A stretch of 35,770 nucleotides of DNA, taken from positions 1 through 35,770 of the forward strand of contig NZ_JAFEXF010000063.1 in assembly GCF_016905445.1 (NCBI RefSeq). The letters run 5' to 3'. Source of the DNA: Streptomyces sp. G44 (GTDB lineage: Bacteria > Actinomycetota > Actinomycetes > Streptomycetales > Streptomycetaceae). Of this stretch, positions 34,087 to 35,770 are shown one piece after another. Below the pieces are notes generated by a model, which ran no database searches, was not told where the DNA came from, and saw only the letters and a program-made list of their open reading frames with translations. Position numbers and translations under genes: made by a program. Every line of letters begins with the position of its first letter. Position 1 is the first letter of the stretch.

Positions 34087-34889
34087 GCGGCGGTCGCGGC
34101 GGCCAGGCGGTGGCCCTCGCCCGCCGCGGCGCGCAGCAGTACGCCGGCCAGCTCGACGGGGGTGGAGAGCATCGGCCAGTGCCCGGTGGCCAGTTCGAAG
34201 AAGGTGGCCCTCGGGCCGGCGAGATGGCGGACCAGCGGCATCCCCGAGGCCACGAGCGCTTCGAGCGTGGCGATGTCCGTCGTCCCGCCCGTGGTGCAGA
34301 AGACGCCGGTCATCGGGAGCGCGGCGACCGCGTCCGAGATCCGCAGCTTCTGCGTGGCCGGACCGATCGGCATCGGCGAGGCCAGCCGCGCGATGCGGGC
34401 GAGGCCCTCGGGGGAGACGCCCGCGAGGTTCCCGTGCTCCCGCCACTCCTCGGGGGTGGGCGCCGGGACCCGCCAGCCGTCCTCGGCCCGTCCGGCCATG
34501 CCGAGCATCCGCTCGCGGGCCGGCCCGGCGGGCATCAGCTCCCGCACCTGGTCCAGCATGGAGCGGCCGTCCTGCGGCAGCGGCGAGTCCAGGTACACGA
34601 GGCGGGCGATCCGCTCCGGGCGGCGGTCGGCGGCGCCCGCCGCCGGGTAGATGCCGTAGCAGTACCCGACGAGCACCACCTCGTCCGCGTCGACGTGGTC
34701 GATCGCCTGCACCACGTCCTCGACGTGTGTCGCCAAGTCCGTCCCCGGGCCCGCCAGATGGCGGCGGTCCCCCAGCCCGGTCAGCGTCACGGGATGCGCC
34801 TCGGCGCCCGCCGCGCGCAGCGGCGGCGCCACGTCCCGCCAGATCCAGCCGCCCGTGTAACCGCCCGACACCAGCACGAACGCCGTCAT
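34083..34889 (-). CDS. Alpha/beta hydrolase with Cys nucleophile position
   Basis: A 268-residue cytoplasmic alpha/beta hydrolase of the EstC/salicylate-esterase-like group. FVLVSGGYTGGWIWRDV holds the oxyanion-hole region. The nucleophile elbow is VLVGYCYG with Cys77 where Ser is usual. The catalytic His is H237 in LATGHWPMLSTP, and the cap region is at about 105-180. A Cys in the elbow is known for dienelactone hydrolases, so activity is possible but may differ from an ordinary esterase. GGGAGG precedes the ATG. The gene is divergent from a MerR regulator, and a MerR-type promoter at 34976-35006 points into it. Confidence 0.85.
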   Translation of the reverse strand: MTAFVLVSGGYTGGWIWRDVAPPLRAAGAEAHPVTLTGLGDRRHLAGPGTDLATHVEDVVQAIDHVDADEVVLVGYCYGIYPAAGAADRRPERIARLVYLDSPLPQDGRSMLDQVRELMPAGPARERMLGMAGRAEDGWRVPAPTPEEWREHGNLAGVSPEGLARIARLASPMPIGPATQKLRISDAVAALPMTGVFCTTGGTTDIATLEALVASGMPLVRHLAGPRATFFELATGHWPMLSTPVELAGVLLRAAAGEGHRLAAATAA

Positions 34890-34975
34890 GATTCCTCCCG
34901 GGTAAGACCTTCGGTACGCCGTTGCCCGCGCGGCCGGGCCGAGCGCCCGGCGCCGCCCCCGCCGCGCTCACCCGT

Positions 34976-35006
34976 ACGCTAGGAACTCCCTCTGAGGGAG
35001 GTTCAA
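34976..35006 (-). promoter_or_regulatory. MerR-type promoter/operator with 19-bp spacer
   Basis: On the minus strand, TTGAAC (35006-35001) and TAGCGT (34981-34976) are 19 bases apart. The spacer contains the dyad CTCCCT-CTG-AGGGAG (34986-35000). The long spacer with a central dyad is the hallmark of MerR-activated promoters. It would fire into the hydrolase gene, while the same dyad overlaps the ribosome site of the merR gene. Confidence 0.7.
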
Positions 35007-35009
35007 GTC

Positions 35010-35641
35010 GTGCCCGAAGACGGCAAGCGGGAAGACGGCGAGCAGGAAGACGAAAAGCGGGAAGACGGCCGACGGGAAGGCGGCCGGCGGGAAGACGGCC
35101 TGTGGAGCATCGGGCAGCTCGCCGAGCGGGCGGGCGTCACCGTCAAGACCGTCCGCTTCTACTCCGACCGCGGCCTGCTGCCCGAAGCCGCCCGCAGCGG
35201 CGGCGGCCACCGCCGCTACGGCCCCGAGGCCCTGGACAGACTCCGCCTCATCCGCTCCCTGCGCGGCCTCGACGTGCCGGTGCCCGACATCGGCCGGGTC
35301 CTGGACGGGGACGACGCGCTGGAGGACGTCGTGGAGGAGCGGTTGCGCGATGTCGGTACGCGCCTGACCGCCCTGCGCCGGCGGGAAGCCGCCCTGCGCC
35401 TGCTGCGCGACTGTGCTCCCGAGGAGCGCGCCGAGCGGCTGCGGCTGGTCGGCGGCCTGACGGCGCCGGCCGGCACGGCGGCGCTCGCGCGGTTCTGGCG
35501 GCGCTGGCTGCCCGCGCGGCTGCCGGCCCGGGTCGTGTCGGCGGTCCTCGAACAGGCGGTCCCCCACCTCCCCCCCGACCCCGCCCCCGCGGATCTTGTC
35601 GAGGCGGTGGCCCGCTTCCACCCCGCCCCCCCCCCCCCCCC
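35010..35641 (+). CDS. MerR-family regulator, 3' end uncertain
   Basis: A MerR-type regulator starting at GTG 35010, eight bases after GGAGG. The first 30 residues are a low-complexity Lys/Arg/Glu/Asp/Gly repeat (multiples of REDG). The winged helix begins at LWSIGQLAERAGVTVKTVRFY (from residue 31), with GHRRY at 66-70, followed by a helical dimerisation region (about 100-135) and a helical C-terminus. Family-like sequence ends near DLVEAVARFH (about 35615), just before a run of 16 C. The frame stays open to the window edge, but the residues after the run are the antisense of a sigma factor, so the true C-terminus is probably missing. It likely controls the divergent hydrolase. Confidence 0.75.
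35626..35641. repeat. Homopolymer of 16 C
   Basis: Sixteen consecutive C bases separate the MerR gene from the sigma-factor fragment. Both neighbouring genes lose family similarity at or near this run. It could be an assembly gap filler or misjoin, or a hypervariable tract. Confidence 0.9.
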
Positions 35642-35654
35642 GCACTCGCCCGCG

Positions 35655-35768
35655 CCGCTGGCCGCTGCCGCGATTGCGGAAGCGGCCCGCCACGTAGTGC
35701 ACCAGCGAGAGGTTCATCTCGATGAGGGTGTCGCGCGTGTACGTGTGCTCGGGCGAGCCCTCCTCCAG
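35655..35768 (-). pseudogene. N-terminal part of a SigB/SigF-type sigma factor, cut short
   Basis: Read leftward from the window edge, 38 codons give LEEGSPEHTYTRDTLIEMNL then SLVHYVAGRFRNRG. This matches the region 2.1 start of Streptomyces SigB/SigF/SigG-type stress and sporulation sigma factors. In the family the next residues should be like MEDIVQVGTIGLIKAIDRF, but here the frame runs into Arg/Gly codons and the poly-C run. The upstream start is outside the window. It is either a truncated gene or the edge of a wrongly joined contig. Confidence 0.7.
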
Positions 35769-35770
35769 GG

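Noticed and set aside
35626..35641. Phase-variable C tract controlling the MerR gene
   Set aside because: Possible in principle, but both flanking genes are truncated at the run and lie on opposite strands, which fits a misjoin better than slipped-strand control.

Overview
This window looks like chromosomal DNA from a Streptomyces or close relative. The evidence is the very high GC content, frequent GTG starts, strong GGAGG-type ribosome binding sites, many TetR/MerR/XRE regulators, sugar ABC transporters without their own ATPase, actinomycete families (DUF6230, DUF6114, DUF6193, RHS core) and a SigB/SigF-type sigma factor fragment at the right edge. No tRNA, rRNA, CRISPR array, integrase or transposase was recognised.

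Layout. 1-1617: the 3' end of a surface-sugar operon (MurG-like glycosyltransferase, LegB-type 4,6-dehydratase). 1618-3816: a repeat-rich intergenic stretch, a TetR regulator with its probable operator, and a CnoX/YbbN-like thioredoxin-TPR protein. 3817-7190: a long structured regulatory region with two hairpins and two TTACT/AGTAA palindromes, followed by a three-gene unit (secreted DUF6230, membrane DUF6114, secreted protein with a long charged linker). 7191-13440: central carbon genes, with pyk, ackA and pta on the minus strand and pfkA divergent from pta. 13484-14221: an XRE regulator.

14350-19135 is a decayed accessory patch on the minus strand. It holds a frameshifted DUF6193 gene, an N-terminally truncated and twice-interrupted RHS protein with an unfamiliar C-terminal putative toxin domain, and a lipoprotein plus secreted-protein pair. 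19291-22638 is a sugar ABC operon (binding protein and two permeases). 22842-26932 is a DcuS/DcuR-like two-component system divergent from a DctA transporter; the divergent gap carries an eight-unit, 17-bp tandem repeat. 27027-30146 encodes a 1039-residue NACHT-LRR protein, a bacterial NLR-like candidate defence protein.

30162-32609 is a TetR/MFS efflux pair with three operator-like palindromes between the genes. 32745-35641 holds a HIT protein, a RibD/DHFR-like reductase, an alpha/beta hydrolase with a Cys nucleophile, and a divergent MerR regulator. A promoter with a 19-bp spacer and a central dyad points from the MerR side into the hydrolase gene. A 16-C run then joins the MerR gene abruptly to a truncated sigma factor on the other strand, which may be an assembly join.

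Points most worth a second look: the NACHT-LRR gene, the 17-bp repeat array between the DcuSR-like genes and dctA, the degraded RHS toxin/DUF6193 cassette, the three-gene DUF6230/DUF6114 unit with its palindrome-rich leader, and the poly-C junction.
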